A stretch of 64,000 nucleotides of DNA from positions 1,159,975 to 1,223,974 of the forward strand of contig NZ_KB913037.1 of the NCBI RefSeq assembly GCF_000384295.1, written 5' to 3'. The notes under the pieces were generated by a model that saw nothing but the letters and a program-made list of their open reading frames with translations, was not told the origin of the DNA and ran no database searches. The number at the start of each line of letters is the position of its first letter. The first letter of the stretch is position 1. The position numbers and the translations under genes are program-made. Source of the DNA: Amycolatopsis balhimycina FH 1894 (GTDB lineage: Bacteria; Actinomycetota; Actinomycetes; Mycobacteriales; Pseudonocardiaceae). This document shows positions 41,624 to 50,292 of this stretch, piece by piece.

Positions 41624-41633
41624 TGCTATAGCA
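41624..41633. promoter_or_regulatory. 10-bp palindrome, candidate GntR operator
   Basis: TGCTATAGCA is a perfect palindrome in the 77-bp region between the divergent MFS and GntR genes, 16 bp before the MFS start codon. FadR-type GntR proteins commonly bind short palindromes in their own divergent promoter. Confidence 0.5.
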
Positions 41634-41684
41634 AGAATGTCAAGTGTCTCTTATTGACTTTGCTGTGGCAGATAGAGTGACGCC

Positions 41685-42413
41685 ATGGCGAGTGAGACGT
41701 TGAAGGGCCTGACGGCCGACACGCTGGCCGACCGCGCGTACCGCGCCATCCGCGACGCGGTCACCACCGGCGAGCTGCGGCCGGGACAGAAGGTCACCGA
41801 ACGCGGCCTCGCCGAGCGGCTGTCGGTGAGCCCGACTCCGGTGCGAGAGGCCATCCGGCGCCTCGAGCAGGACGGCCTGCTGGAACGGACCGGGCCGCGG
41901 ACGGTCCAGGTGACGGCCGTCGGAGAGGCCGCGATCCAGGACCTGGCCGAGGTGGAGGTGGCCCTGCGGGGCATGGTGGCCCGCTTCGCCGCGCGGCACG
42001 CGTCCCCGGCCCAGCTGGACCACCTCGACGCCGTCCTCGACGAAGCCGACGACCTGCTGATCGTCATCAAGCAGCGGCAGCAGGCCGGGCAGGACGTGGC
42101 CCGGCACCTGGAGCGGCTGCTCGACGCCATGCAGCGCTTCAACGAGGTCGTCGAGGCGTGTGCCCACAACCCGGTTCTCGTGCGCCTGCTCAGCCAGACG
42201 CGAGTGTTCTCCCCGCCGGAACGGCGGGCCCGGCTGATCGAACGCATCGCCGGGAACGACCAGTTCGGCCTGGATCGCTACGGGAGCCATCGTGCGCTCG
42301 TCCGGGCGTTGCGGGTCGGCGACCCGGCGGCAGCCGAGGCGCTCGTGATCGAGGACGCCCGCGGCGGACTGGGAGATCTGCTCGCCGCGCCCGCTGCCGT
42401 CGCGCGCCCCTGA
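41685..42413 (+). CDS. GntR-family (FadR/FCD subfamily) regulator
   Basis: The 242-aa product has the GntR winged HTH (AYRAIRDAVTTGELRPGQKV then TERGLAERLSVSPTPVREAI followed by RRLEQDGLLER) and an all-helical FCD domain (about 85-230, AEVEVALRGMVARFAARHAS, HRALVRALRVGDPAAAEALV). FCD regulators sense organic acids. It is divergent from the MFS/AtuA-like operon and is its probable regulator. Confidence 0.92.
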   Translation: MASETLKGLTADTLADRAYRAIRDAVTTGELRPGQKVTERGLAERLSVSPTPVREAIRRLEQDGLLERTGPRTVQVTAVGEAAIQDLAEVEVALRGMVARFAARHASPAQLDHLDAVLDEADDLLIVIKQRQQAGQDVARHLERLLDAMQRFNEVVEACAHNPVLVRLLSQTRVFSPPERRARLIERIAGNDQFGLDRYGSHRALVRALRVGDPAAAEALVIEDARGGLGDLLAAPAAVARP

Positions 42414-42494
42414 AGGACCATCGCGGCCCGACGTCGGCCGAGTCCCAGCCGGCGGCCACGGGGGTCGTTTTGCCGGTGTGCCACCGGAAGCCGG

Positions 42495-43118
42495 TCAGCG
42501 CGGGTCACCAGAGCGTCCTTCGCCCGTCGTCGCCTTCTCGCCGAGAGCTGCTTTGGTGAGCGTCACCGCGGTGTGGATGACACTGCGGACAGCTTCCTCG
42601 GGCGGCAGGCGATGGAGATCGGTGAGTCCGAACAGCGCCTCGGCACTCATGACGACCGCGAGATCCCGTTTCAGCTGAGCCAACCCGGATGCGTCGAGGT
42701 CGCCCAGGTCGGCCGGCGGCGCGAGGGCCTCGTTGATGAGACCGAAGCGCAGGCCGGGACGACCGGCGGTGTCGGCGGGCCGGGTGATGGTCGCCGCGAT
42801 CATCGCGCGGACCGCGCTCTGGTGCGTCAGTACGTGACGCAGCAGGTGTTCCGTCGCGGCCGCGACGCGGGCGACGGGATCGGCGGAGCCCGCGAGCGGA
42901 GCCAGCGCCTCCGCCGGGTCGAACAGCGTCCCCGCGACGGCTTCGCGCAGCAGGCTCGCCAGGTCCGGGAAGTAGCGGTAGGCCGTCGCCTCGGAGACTT
43001 CCGCCGCCTTCGCGACCTCGGGCATCGTCACCGGGTGGCCGCCACGGACGAGCTCGGTGGCGGCCACCACGATCGCGTTGCGCGTCCGCCGCTTCTGGTT
43101 GACCCGTCCGCCGTCCAT
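42495..43118 (-). CDS. TetR-family regulator
   Basis: The 207-aa product has a TetR HTH at residues ~10-55 (RNAIVVAATELVRGGHPVTM then PEVAKAAEVSEATAYRYFPD). The C-terminal region (VAAATEHLLRHVLTHQSAVR, AVVMSAEALFGLTDL) is a ligand domain of unassigned class. ATG 43118 is chosen with AAAGG 8 nt upstream; a GTG two codons before is possible. It is divergent from a cupin-hydrolase fusion gene and an MFS gene, with TCATGAGG/CCTCATGA repeats between. Confidence 0.9.
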   Translation of the reverse strand: MDGGRVNQKRRTRNAIVVAATELVRGGHPVTMPEVAKAAEVSEATAYRYFPDLASLLREAVAGTLFDPAEALAPLAGSADPVARVAAATEHLLRHVLTHQSAVRAMIAATITRPADTAGRPGLRFGLINEALAPPADLGDLDASGLAQLKRDLAVVMSAEALFGLTDLHRLPPEEAVRSVIHTAVTLTKAALGEKATTGEGRSGDPR

Positions 43119-43195
43119 CTCCACGACCTTTCGTACTTGAGTGCCCTCTCATCATAAGAGTCCACTTGCACGAACACCAGATGAAGGTCTACCTT

Positions 43196-43221
43196 CCTCA
43201 TGACAGTTGACTCTCATGAGG
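43196..43221. promoter_or_regulatory. Inverted repeat CCTCATGA-N10-TCATGAGG, candidate TetR operator
   Basis: The 8-bp arms are perfect. The site ends 8 bp before the cupin-hydrolase start and its right arm runs into the ribosome site (GAGGGG), so a bound repressor would block expression. A further ACTCTCATGAG/CTCTCATCAT similarity lies near 43145-43155. Confidence 0.55.
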
Positions 43222-43229
43222 GGCGGAAC

Positions 43230-44507
43230 ATGACACGCATCGCGATCGTCGGACCCGAGGACGGCGAGATCACCCTCACCGGTCCGATCCAGCTGCGGAT
43301 CCTCGAGGACGGCAGCACCACCGGCCACCGGCTGGGCCTGGGCGAGATCGTCGTCGCCCCGCACACGGCCGGCCCGCCGCAGCACCGGCACGCCCAGCAC
43401 GACGAGGGCTTCTACGTCGTCCGCGGCACGGCCCGCTTCACCGTGGGCGAAGAGACCCACGACGCGCCCGCCGGAACCCTCGTCATGGTGCCGCCGGGCG
43501 CGCCGCACACCTTCGCCAACCCGGGCGACGAGCCCGCGGTCATCCTCAACACCTTCACGCCGGACCTGTACGTCCAGTACTTCCGCGACCTGCACGCGTT
43601 CGCCGAAAAGGCGGGGCGGCCCGCGCAAGACGCCGAGATCACCGAGATCATGGCCCGCTACCACACGGAACCGGCCACCACGTACGCCGACGAGACGCCG
43701 GTGGCCGAGCCGGCAACCACGGACGTCCGGGTCGACGACCTCGTCGTCCGGGTCGAGGACCGCGGCGTCGGACGTCCTGTCCTGCTGGTGCACGGCGGAG
43801 CGGGACCGGCGTCGGTCGCCGGCTTGGCCGCCTTGCTCGCCGCGCGCGGGACAAGGGTGCTCACGCCCGTCATCCCCGGCTTCGACGGCACCCCGGCCGC
43901 CGACGCCGAAGTGCCGGGGCTCGCCCGGATTTTCCGCCGGCTGCTCGAGGAGCTCGACCTGACCGACGTCCTCGTGGCCGGCAACTCGGTCGGTGGGTGG
44001 ATCGCGGCACAGATGGGCGTCGACGAGCAGGCGGCCCGCGACGCCGGCGACGCGCCCCGCGTCGGCCGGCTCGTGCTGCTGGACCCCGTCGGGATCACCG
44101 TCGACGGGCACCCGATCACCGACCTCTCCGCGACGCCGCCGGACAAGCTCGCCGACGTCGTCTTCCACTCCCCCGACCGCTTCCGGCTGGACCCCGCCCT
44201 GCTGCCGCCGGAGCGCCTCGCCGCGATGCAGGGGAACGCCGTGGCCCTGAACCGCTACGCCGGCGACCCGTACATGCACGACCCGGCCCTGCGCACCCGG
44301 CTCGAATCGGTGCGGTTGCCCGTGCGGGTGGTCTGGGGCGAAAGCGACGGAATCGCCGACCTGTCCTACGGACGCGCGTACGCGGCGGCCTTCGCCGGGG
44401 AAAACGACGAAGGCGCCGAGTTCACGGTGGTCCGCGAGGCGGGCCACCAGCCGCAGCTCGAGCAGCCGGACCGGGTCGCCGGCCTGGTCCTCGGCTCCCT
44501 GGCCTGA
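43230..44507 (+). CDS. Cupin + alpha/beta-hydrolase fusion protein
   Basis: The 425-aa product joins two enzymes. Residues ~15-140 form a cupin_2 domain (GPPQHRHAQHDEGFYVVRGT then PAGTLVMVPPGAPHTFANPG), with the HxH, Glu and His metal-ligand pattern. Residues ~165-425 form an alpha/beta hydrolase (PVLLVHGGAGPASVAGLAAL; nucleophile Ser in VAGNSVGGWIAAQMG; ARIG-type C-terminus with His in REAGHQPQLEQPD). Such fusions suggest a dioxygenase- or sensor-like cupin acting with hydrolysis of a ring-cleavage-type product, but the substrate is unknown. GAGGGG ribosome site selects 43230. Followed by an MFS exporter 13 bp downstream; divergent TetR. Confidence 0.88.
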   Translation: MTRIAIVGPEDGEITLTGPIQLRILEDGSTTGHRLGLGEIVVAPHTAGPPQHRHAQHDEGFYVVRGTARFTVGEETHDAPAGTLVMVPPGAPHTFANPGDEPAVILNTFTPDLYVQYFRDLHAFAEKAGRPAQDAEITEIMARYHTEPATTYADETPVAEPATTDVRVDDLVVRVEDRGVGRPVLLVHGGAGPASVAGLAALLAARGTRVLTPVIPGFDGTPAADAEVPGLARIFRRLLEELDLTDVLVAGNSVGGWIAAQMGVDEQAARDAGDAPRVGRLVLLDPVGITVDGHPITDLSATPPDKLADVVFHSPDRFRLDPALLPPERLAAMQGNAVALNRYAGDPYMHDPALRTRLESVRLPVRVVWGESDGIADLSYGRAYAAAFAGENDEGAEFTVVREAGHQPQLEQPDRVAGLVLGSLA

Positions 44508-44520
44508 ACGGAGCCCGGTC

Positions 44521-45924
44521 ATGGTCGTCTCACCTCCGCGTCCCCAGCCCGCCGCCGCACCGATGAGCCCGGCGCGGCTGCGCGCGGCGTTCACCGTGCT
44601 GCTGCTCGGCATGCTGCTCGCGATGCTCGACAACACCGTCGTCGGCACGGCGATGCCCACGATCGTCGCCCAGCTCGGCGGCCTCGACCGGCTGTCCTGG
44701 GTCGTCACCGCCTACACGCTCACCACGGCCGCCTCGACGCCGATCTGGGGCAAGCTCGGCGACCTCTACGGGCGTAAACGCGTGCACCTGACTGCGATCG
44801 CCCTCTTCACCGCCGCGTCCGTCGCGTGCGGGTTCGCCCAGGACATGACGCAGCTGATCGCGTTCCGCGCGGTCCAGGGCCTCGGCGGCGGCGGGCTCGT
44901 CGTCGGTGCGCTGTCACTGATCGGCATCCTGGTCCCGCCGCGCGACCGCGGCCGCTACCAGGGCCTGACCGCGAGCGTCATGGCCGCCGGGCAGATCGGC
45001 GGCCCGCTCTTCGGCGGCGTCGTCACGAGCCTGCTGGGCTGGCGCTGGAACTTCTACCTCAACCTCCCGCTCGGCCTGGTCGTCTTGGCCGCCACCGCGA
45101 TCGTCCTGGTGGTGCCGCCGGCGCCGCGGCGCCGGGTGCACCTGGACGTCGGGGGTGCGCTGCTGCTCACGACCGCCGTCACCGCACTGCTGCTGCTCAC
45201 CAACGGCGTGGGCGCGGCGGTGGTGCTGGTGCCGCTCACCGTGGTGGCGTCCGGCGCGTTCGTGTGGGTGGAACGGCGAAGCCGCGAGCCCGTCCTGCCA
45301 CTGACTTTGTTCGCGCAGCGGAACATCCGGCTCACGACCGTGATCATCTTCGTCGTCGGTGTCATCAGCTTCGGCACGATCACCTTCGTGCCGCTGTTCC
45401 AGCAGACCGTGCAGGGCGCGTCGGCGTCGGACTCCGGAACACTGCTGCTACCGATGACCCTTGCCGTCGTGGTCGCGTCCCAGGTGGCCGGCCGGGTGAG
45501 CAGCCGGACCGGCCGGTACCGGCTCTTCCCGATCATGGGCGCATCGGCGATGGCCGTGGGGTGCGCGGTGCTCGCCACCGCCCACGCCGGCACGCCGGTC
45601 TGGCTCACCAGCACCGCGCTCGTGCTCATCGGCGCCGGACTCGGCCTGAGCACACAGATGATGACGTTGATCGCCCAGAACACGGTCCCGGCCGAAGAGA
45701 TCGGCGTGGCGACGGCGAACACGACCATGTTCCGCACCATCGGCGGCGCCATCGGCACCTCGGTGTTCGGCGCGCTGCTGACCGGCGGCACGCTGGCGAC
45801 GGGGATGTCGCGCATCTTCACCGTCGCCGCGGTGGTGGCGGCGGTGGCCGCCGTCGCGGCCTGGCGCATCCGGGAAACACCCTTGCGCACCACCGGTGCC
45901 GTCGAGCCGGTGGCGGGGAGGTGA
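44521..45924 (+). CDS. DHA2-type MFS efflux transporter
   Basis: The 467-aa protein has ~14 hydrophobic segments with MLDNTVVGTAMPTIVAQLGG in TM1, WVVTAYTLTTAASTPIWGKL in TM2, GDLYGRKRVHLTAI and the proline-rich antiporter motif GGPLFGGVV. GGAG precedes the ATG at 44521. It is in the same operon as the cupin-hydrolase fusion and convergent with the next TetR gene. Confidence 0.92.
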   Translation: MVVSPPRPQPAAAPMSPARLRAAFTVLLLGMLLAMLDNTVVGTAMPTIVAQLGGLDRLSWVVTAYTLTTAASTPIWGKLGDLYGRKRVHLTAIALFTAASVACGFAQDMTQLIAFRAVQGLGGGGLVVGALSLIGILVPPRDRGRYQGLTASVMAAGQIGGPLFGGVVTSLLGWRWNFYLNLPLGLVVLAATAIVLVVPPAPRRRVHLDVGGALLLTTAVTALLLLTNGVGAAVVLVPLTVVASGAFVWVERRSREPVLPLTLFAQRNIRLTTVIIFVVGVISFGTITFVPLFQQTVQGASASDSGTLLLPMTLAVVVASQVAGRVSSRTGRYRLFPIMGASAMAVGCAVLATAHAGTPVWLTSTALVLIGAGLGLSTQMMTLIAQNTVPAEEIGVATANTTMFRTIGGAIGTSVFGALLTGGTLATGMSRIFTVAAVVAAVAAVAAWRIRETPLRTTGAVEPVAGR

Positions 45925-45937
45925 CCGGGTCCCGCGC

Positions 45938-46510
45938 TCAGCGGTGCCAGGTTCCGATGCCGTCGAGAAGCCGGTCGATGAGTCCGTCGGGAACCACGTC
46001 GCGCTGCATCGCCGTGCGGTAGACGATCGGCCCGACCAGCATCGACACCAGGTCCGCCGGCCCGGCGTCTGTCTCCAGCTCCTGCCCGGCGACGGCCGAG
46101 CGGACCGCCGCGTGGATCCGCTCCTTGATCGTCCGGGTCGACTCGTCGCGCCGGCGTGCCATCTCCGCGTCCCAGAGCGCCGACTGCATCATGGCGAGCG
46201 ACAGACCGGCCACCTCCGGGGGCATCAGCTCGTCGGCCAGCTGCCGGAGCTGCCGGTGCAGCCACGGCCGGACCGGTGTTTCGGGGTCCTTGAACAACGG
46301 CAGGTCGGCGCCCTCCATCACGTCGAGCAAGAGCTGCTCGGACCGCGGCCAGTGCCGGTAGACGGTCGCCCGGCCCACGCCGGCCTCCTGGGAGACGCGC
46401 TGATGAGTGACCGCGCCGGGTCCCTCGCTCGCCAGCAACTCCCGGGCGGCGACGAGGATCGCCTCCCGGGAACGTGCCGCGCGCGGGTCCGTCGAGTAAC
46501 TCACTGTCAC
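45938..46510 (-). CDS. TetR-family regulator of the adjacent P450
   Basis: The 190-aa product has a TetR HTH (REAILVAARELLASEGPGAV then THQRVSQEAGVGRATVYRHW and PRSEQLLLDVME) and a TetR_C_11-like helical domain with the usual RDESTRTIKERIHAAV segment. GTG start at 46510. Divergent from a cytochrome P450 gene; the 106-bp gap contains two TGAGACA-type palindromes, so it very likely represses the P450 and itself. Confidence 0.92.
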   Translation of the reverse strand: MTVSYSTDPRAARSREAILVAARELLASEGPGAVTHQRVSQEAGVGRATVYRHWPRSEQLLLDVMEGADLPLFKDPETPVRPWLHRQLRQLADELMPPEVAGLSLAMMQSALWDAEMARRRDESTRTIKERIHAAVRSAVAGQELETDAGPADLVSMLVGPIVYRTAMQRDVVPDGLIDRLLDGIGTWHR

Positions 46511-46530
46511 AGCATACGAGCAAGGTCCTC

Positions 46531-46593
46531 TGAGACAAGTTGACTCATAGATCGAGTCGTGCCACAGTCAAACTTATGAGACAGATTGTCTCA
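46531..46593. promoter_or_regulatory. Pair of 17-bp TetR operator-like sites
   Basis: TGAGACA-GAT-TGTCTCA (46577-46593) is a perfect inverted repeat. TGAGACA-AGT-TGACTCA (46531-46547) is a near copy, one arm with mismatches. Centres are 46 bp apart, one near each divergent gene, matching dual control of the TetR gene and the P450. Confidence 0.65.
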
Positions 46594-46616
46594 CATTTCC
46601 GGCCGAGGAGCAGACC

Positions 46617-47816
46617 ATGCCAGATTCCCCGCACCCCACGGTGGTGCCGACCGGCCGCCGGGCAGAACGCTGCCCCTTCGAGCCGGCCGCCGAGCTGACC
46701 GCGCTGCGCGAGCGACCCGATCTGCCCGTCATCCCCCGCTACCACCCGTTCTTCGGGCAGTTCGACGCCCGCGCCGTCACCCGCTACGGCGACGTTCGCG
46801 CCGTGTTCGCGCACGAACACATCGGCGCCGACATGAACGCCGATCCCGACGCGCCGCGCACCCTGTTCAACCAGCCCGGCTTCCTGCTCGGCTACGACGG
46901 TCCCGGCCACCTGCGGCTGCGGCGGATGCTGGCGAGCGCCTTCACCGTCCGCCGGCTGCAGAACCTGCGGCCCACCATCGAAAAGCTCGCCGCCGAGCAC
47001 CTGGACGCGATGCAGGAGTCCGGGCCGGTGGCGGACCTCGTGCAGGCCTACGCGCTGCCCATCCCCTCACTCGTGATCTGCGACCTGCTCGGCGTCCCCT
47101 ACGCCGACCGCGCCGACTTCCAGCACCGCAGCGCGGTTCTGCTCGACGCCACCCGCACCGAAGAAGAGCAGTTCGCCAACTACGCCGCAATGCACGCCTA
47201 CATGGGCGAGCTCGTCGCCCGGTTGCGCGGCGAGCCCGGCGACGGGCTGCTCGGCGAAGTGATCGGCAAGCACGGCAACGAGATCACCGACGAGGAACTG
47301 GTCGGCTTCGGCAACCTGCTGCTCATCGCCGGGCACGAAACCACCTCGAACATGATCGCGCTCGGCACCCTGGCCCTGTTGCGGCACCCGGAACAGCTGG
47401 CCGCCGTCCGCGACGACCACGACGTGACGACCTCCGCGATCGAGGAACTCCTGCGGTACCTGTCCATCGGCACCTACCTCGACCGGCGCGCCACGAAGGA
47501 CGTGGACGTCAACGGTCACCAGGTCGCCGCCGGCGAGTGGCTGTCACTGTCACTCCTGGCCGCCAACCACGACCCCGCCCTCGTCGGCGGGAACGCCGGG
47601 CTCGACGTGCACCGCAAACCGGTGCCCCATCTGGCTTTCGGGTTCGGGGCGCACCAGTGCCTCGGCCAGCAGCTGGCCCGCATCGAACTGAAGTCGGCGC
47701 TGCCCGCGTTGCTGCGCCGGTTCCCGGAGCTGCGCCTGGCGGTCCCGTTCGAGCAGCTCGAGTTCAGAACCCTCTCGCCGGTCCTCGGCGTCACATCCCT
47801 GCCGGTGACCTGGTGA
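46617..47816 (+). CDS. Cytochrome P450 (CYP105-like)
   Basis: The 399-aa product has the P450 hallmarks: I-helix LLIAGHETTSNMIALGTLAL, the ExxR segment AIEELLRYL, and heme loop HLAFGFGAHQCLGQQLARIE with the axial Cys. N-terminus lacks a membrane anchor, as in soluble bacterial P450s. Ligand and reaction unknown; regulation by an adjacent TetR suggests xenobiotic or antibiotic hydroxylation. ATG 46617 with GAGGAG upstream. No ferredoxin gene adjoins it. Confidence 0.94.
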   Translation: MPDSPHPTVVPTGRRAERCPFEPAAELTALRERPDLPVIPRYHPFFGQFDARAVTRYGDVRAVFAHEHIGADMNADPDAPRTLFNQPGFLLGYDGPGHLRLRRMLASAFTVRRLQNLRPTIEKLAAEHLDAMQESGPVADLVQAYALPIPSLVICDLLGVPYADRADFQHRSAVLLDATRTEEEQFANYAAMHAYMGELVARLRGEPGDGLLGEVIGKHGNEITDEELVGFGNLLLIAGHETTSNMIALGTLALLRHPEQLAAVRDDHDVTTSAIEELLRYLSIGTYLDRRATKDVDVNGHQVAAGEWLSLSLLAANHDPALVGGNAGLDVHRKPVPHLAFGFGAHQCLGQQLARIELKSALPALLRRFPELRLAVPFEQLEFRTLSPVLGVTSLPVTW

Positions 47817-47860
47817 CGTCTCGACCGAATTCGGCAGAGCTCTCTTCCGGGTAGCCCGCC

Positions 47861-48420
47861 GTGTCGCTCGTTGTCGACGTTTTGCAATGTCGCGAACGTA
47901 GCGTCTCCGTGTTCACGATCCGGCCCTCCGGGGATCTCGCCCCGGCGGGCGACCCGGTCAAGACGCTGGAGCAGCCACGCGGCATCGTGTTACCGCCGAG
48001 CGGTGACTTCGCCTACGTGGTGAACGGCGGGGCGGCCAAGGTCTCGTCGTACCGGTCGGTGCGCGCGGTGAGCTGACACCGATCGGCCAACCCGTCGAGA
48101 CCACCGGCGAACCGTTCGGCCACCTGATGTTCGTGACGGTCGGCGGAGACGACGCCGGCGCGGGGGACGGCGTGTGGGTCTTCACGATCGGCTCCGACGG
48201 CACCCTGCGACGGGTGGGTGACACGCCGACCGCGACCGGCGAAGTACCGCTCTGGCCGGCGTCCGACGGCCGCCACGTCTACGTGTCGAACCAGGACCTC
48301 AGCGCCCAGCTGTTCGGGTTCGACGTGTCCCGTGACGGACAGCTGACGCCGCTGGCCGGGTCCCCGTTCCCGGCCCGCGGCCAGATGTCCAGGTACCAGT
48401 CGGTCGCGATCCAACCCTGA
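47861..48420 (+). pseudogene. Frameshifted, truncated beta-propeller (lactonase-like) gene
   Basis: Two frames join into one protein. VSVFTIRPSGDLAPAGDPVK then PRGIVLPPSGDFAYVVNGGA (47861-48055) is followed, after a shift near 48050-48060, by ARGELTPIGQPVETTGEPFG, VWVFTIGSDGTLRRVG, GRHVYVSNQDLSAQLFGFDV and SRDGQLTPLAGSPF to the stop at 48420. These are blades of a YVTN/6-phosphogluconolactonase-like propeller. The whole is about 180 residues, half the family length, lacks the N-terminal blades and contains a frameshift, so it is a pseudogene. Confidence 0.7.
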
Positions 48421-49002
48421 TCACGGAGCGGCGTAGGGCTGGTCGCCCACGAGAGCGATTGCGCGCGTCTCGGGAACTCCCAGCATCAGCAGGCTCGTGA
48501 TCGTCGCTGCCCGGGCGCCGAGGGTCCCGTCCGGCAGTTCGCTGTCCGCGATGGCGAACACGGCGCCGTAGGCAAGCTGGCTCAGAATGCCCGCCGGCAG
48601 GTGCTGGGCGAAAACGTCGCTGTCCTGACCCCGTTTCACGAGGTCGGCGAGGAGCTCGTCGACCGGCCCGAGCAGGCTGTGGATCGCCTCGCCGTACTCG
48701 CCGCGGCGCAGCGCCAGCAGCACCCGGTACCGGTGCGCCACCGGCCAGACGCGGGCGATGAATTCGACCCACGTCGCGTCCGCTTCCGCGCCGGAGGCGT
48801 TGACTTCGGTGAGCACGGCCGCCATCTCGGTGACGGCCCGTTCCGTGAGTGTCCGGACCAGGTCGAGGCGCGAGGGGAAATGGCCGTAGACGGTGCGACG
48901 GACGACGCCGGCAGCGGAGGCGATGTCGCCCATTCCGGCGTCGGGGTTCTCCCCCAGCACATCGAGGGCGACGTCGAGGATGCGATCGCGTGTCTCGTTC
49001 AT
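48421..49002 (-). CDS. TetR-family regulator of the adjacent epoxide hydrolase
   Basis: The 193-aa product has an HTH reading DRILDVALDVLGENPDAGMG then DIASAAGVVRRTVYGHFPSR, and a helical C-terminal domain. The ATG at 49002 gives the normal TetR N-terminus; a GTG at 49032 is possible and would be nearly leaderless. Divergent from an epoxide hydrolase with two 18-bp palindromes between the genes. The pair is a typical self-contained detoxification unit. Confidence 0.9.
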   Translation of the reverse strand: MNETRDRILDVALDVLGENPDAGMGDIASAAGVVRRTVYGHFPSRLDLVRTLTERAVTEMAAVLTEVNASGAEADATWVEFIARVWPVAHRYRVLLALRRGEYGEAIHSLLGPVDELLADLVKRGQDSDVFAQHLPAGILSQLAYGAVFAIADSELPDGTLGARAATITSLLMLGVPETRAIALVGDQPYAAP

Positions 49003-49041
49003 CGAGCGCGCACGGGAGGACTCGGTGGGCACGACACATTC

Positions 49042-49086
49042 TTGCACACTGGTGTGCAACGAGGTAGATTGCACACCAGTGTGCAA
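49042..49086. promoter_or_regulatory. Two mirrored 18-bp palindromes (TTGCACAC-NN-GTGTGCAA)
   Basis: TTGCACACTGGTGTGCAA (49042-49059) and TTGCACACCAGTGTGCAA (49069-49086) have perfect 8-bp arms and are exact reverse complements of each other. Centres are 27 bp apart. They occupy the divergent promoter of TetR and epoxide hydrolase, and are very probably the TetR operators, with one dimer (or dimer pair) per site. Confidence 0.75.
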
Positions 49087-49128
49087 CGACGAGTTGCGCC
49101 GCGCTTCGAAGCTCAGGAGAAGTAGGCA

Positions 49129-50292
49129 ATGACCGCACCGACGTCACCGGCCTCGGCCCTCGTCCGCCCGTTCACCGTCTCGATCCCCGATTCGGAGATC
49201 GACGACGTGAAGCAGCGACTGGCCAGAACTCGATGGCCGGATCCGGAAACGGTGGACGACTGGTCGCAAGGGGTTCGCGTGGAGAACGCCAGATCTCTGG
49301 TCGGCTACTGGGAACGCGGCTACGACTGGCGGCGCTTCGAGTCCGAGCTCAATCGCTTCCCCCAGTTCCTGACCGAGATCGACGGGCTGGACATCCACTT
49401 CATCCACGTCAGGTCCAAGAACCCCCACGCGATGCCGCTGATACTCACGCACGGATGGCCGGGCTCGATCGTCGAGTTCCTGAAGCTGATCGGCCCGCTG
49501 ACCGATCCGGTTTCGTTCGGAGGAGACGCCGCCGATTCATTCGACGTCGTCGTCCCGTCGCTCCCCGGGTTCGGGTTCTCCCAGAAGCCCACGGAGACCG
49601 GGTGGACCGTAGCGCGCATCGCCGGCGCATGGGTGGAGCTGATGAAGCGTCTCGGCTACCCGAGATGGGCCGCGCAAGGCGGCGATTGGGGTGCCGTCGT
49701 CACCACCGCCCTCGGGGCCATGCGACCCGAGGGGCTTCTCGGAATTCATCTGAACACCCAGTACGCCTTTCCCGCGCAGATACCCGGCACCTTGTCGCCC
49801 GAACAGCGTTACGCCGTGGAGGGCCTTGCCTTCTACACCGGCGAACTCGGTGGATCGAACCACCTTCAGGGCACGAAGCCGGAGACGGTCGGATTCGCCC
49901 TGGCGGACTCTCCCGCCGGTCAGGCAGCGTGGATCTACGAGAAGTTCCAGTCCAAGACCGACAACCACGGGCTCGCCGAGAGCGCCCTCAGCATGGACGA
50001 CATGCTCGACGCGATATCGCTCTACTGGTTCACCAACAGCGCAGCGTCGTCCGGCCGCATCTACTGGGAGAACAAATCGGGTACTCTCGCCGGCCCGAAG
50101 CTGACGCTTCCGGTCGCGGTGACCGTCTTCCCGAAGGACATCCCACGCCTGCCCCGAAGCTGGATCGAAGACACCTACCGCAATCTGATCCACTACGGCG
50201 AGGCCGACAAGGGCGGGCACTTCGCGGCCTTGGAACAGCCCGAGATCCTGGTCAGCGAAATCCGCACCGGCCTGCGCACCCTTCGTTCCTGA
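49129..50292 (+). CDS. Epoxide hydrolase (EHN + alpha/beta hydrolase)
   Basis: The 387-aa product starts with an EHN domain (PFTVSIPDSEIDDVKQRLAR, TRWPD, NRFPQFLTEIDGLDIHFIHV), followed by the hydrolase core: oxyanion loop HGWPGSIVEF, nucleophile Asp in AAQGGDWGAVV, and His in DKGGHFAALEQPE. These match microsomal-type epoxide hydrolases of bacteria. ATG 49129 with AGGAG upstream. Controlled by the divergent TetR through twin palindromes. Confidence 0.93.
   Translation: MTAPTSPASALVRPFTVSIPDSEIDDVKQRLARTRWPDPETVDDWSQGVRVENARSLVGYWERGYDWRRFESELNRFPQFLTEIDGLDIHFIHVRSKNPHAMPLILTHGWPGSIVEFLKLIGPLTDPVSFGGDAADSFDVVVPSLPGFGFSQKPTETGWTVARIAGAWVELMKRLGYPRWAAQGGDWGAVVTTALGAMRPEGLLGIHLNTQYAFPAQIPGTLSPEQRYAVEGLAFYTGELGGSNHLQGTKPETVGFALADSPAGQAAWIYEKFQSKTDNHGLAESALSMDDMLDAISLYWFTNSAASSGRIYWENKSGTLAGPKLTLPVAVTVFPKDIPRLPRSWIEDTYRNLIHYGEADKGGHFAALEQPEILVSEIRTGLRTLRS

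Noticed and set aside
43230..44507. ATG at 43200 as start of the cupin-hydrolase gene
   Set aside because: It would place the ribosome site GAGGGG inside the coding region and the operator in the leader; 43230 has proper spacing.
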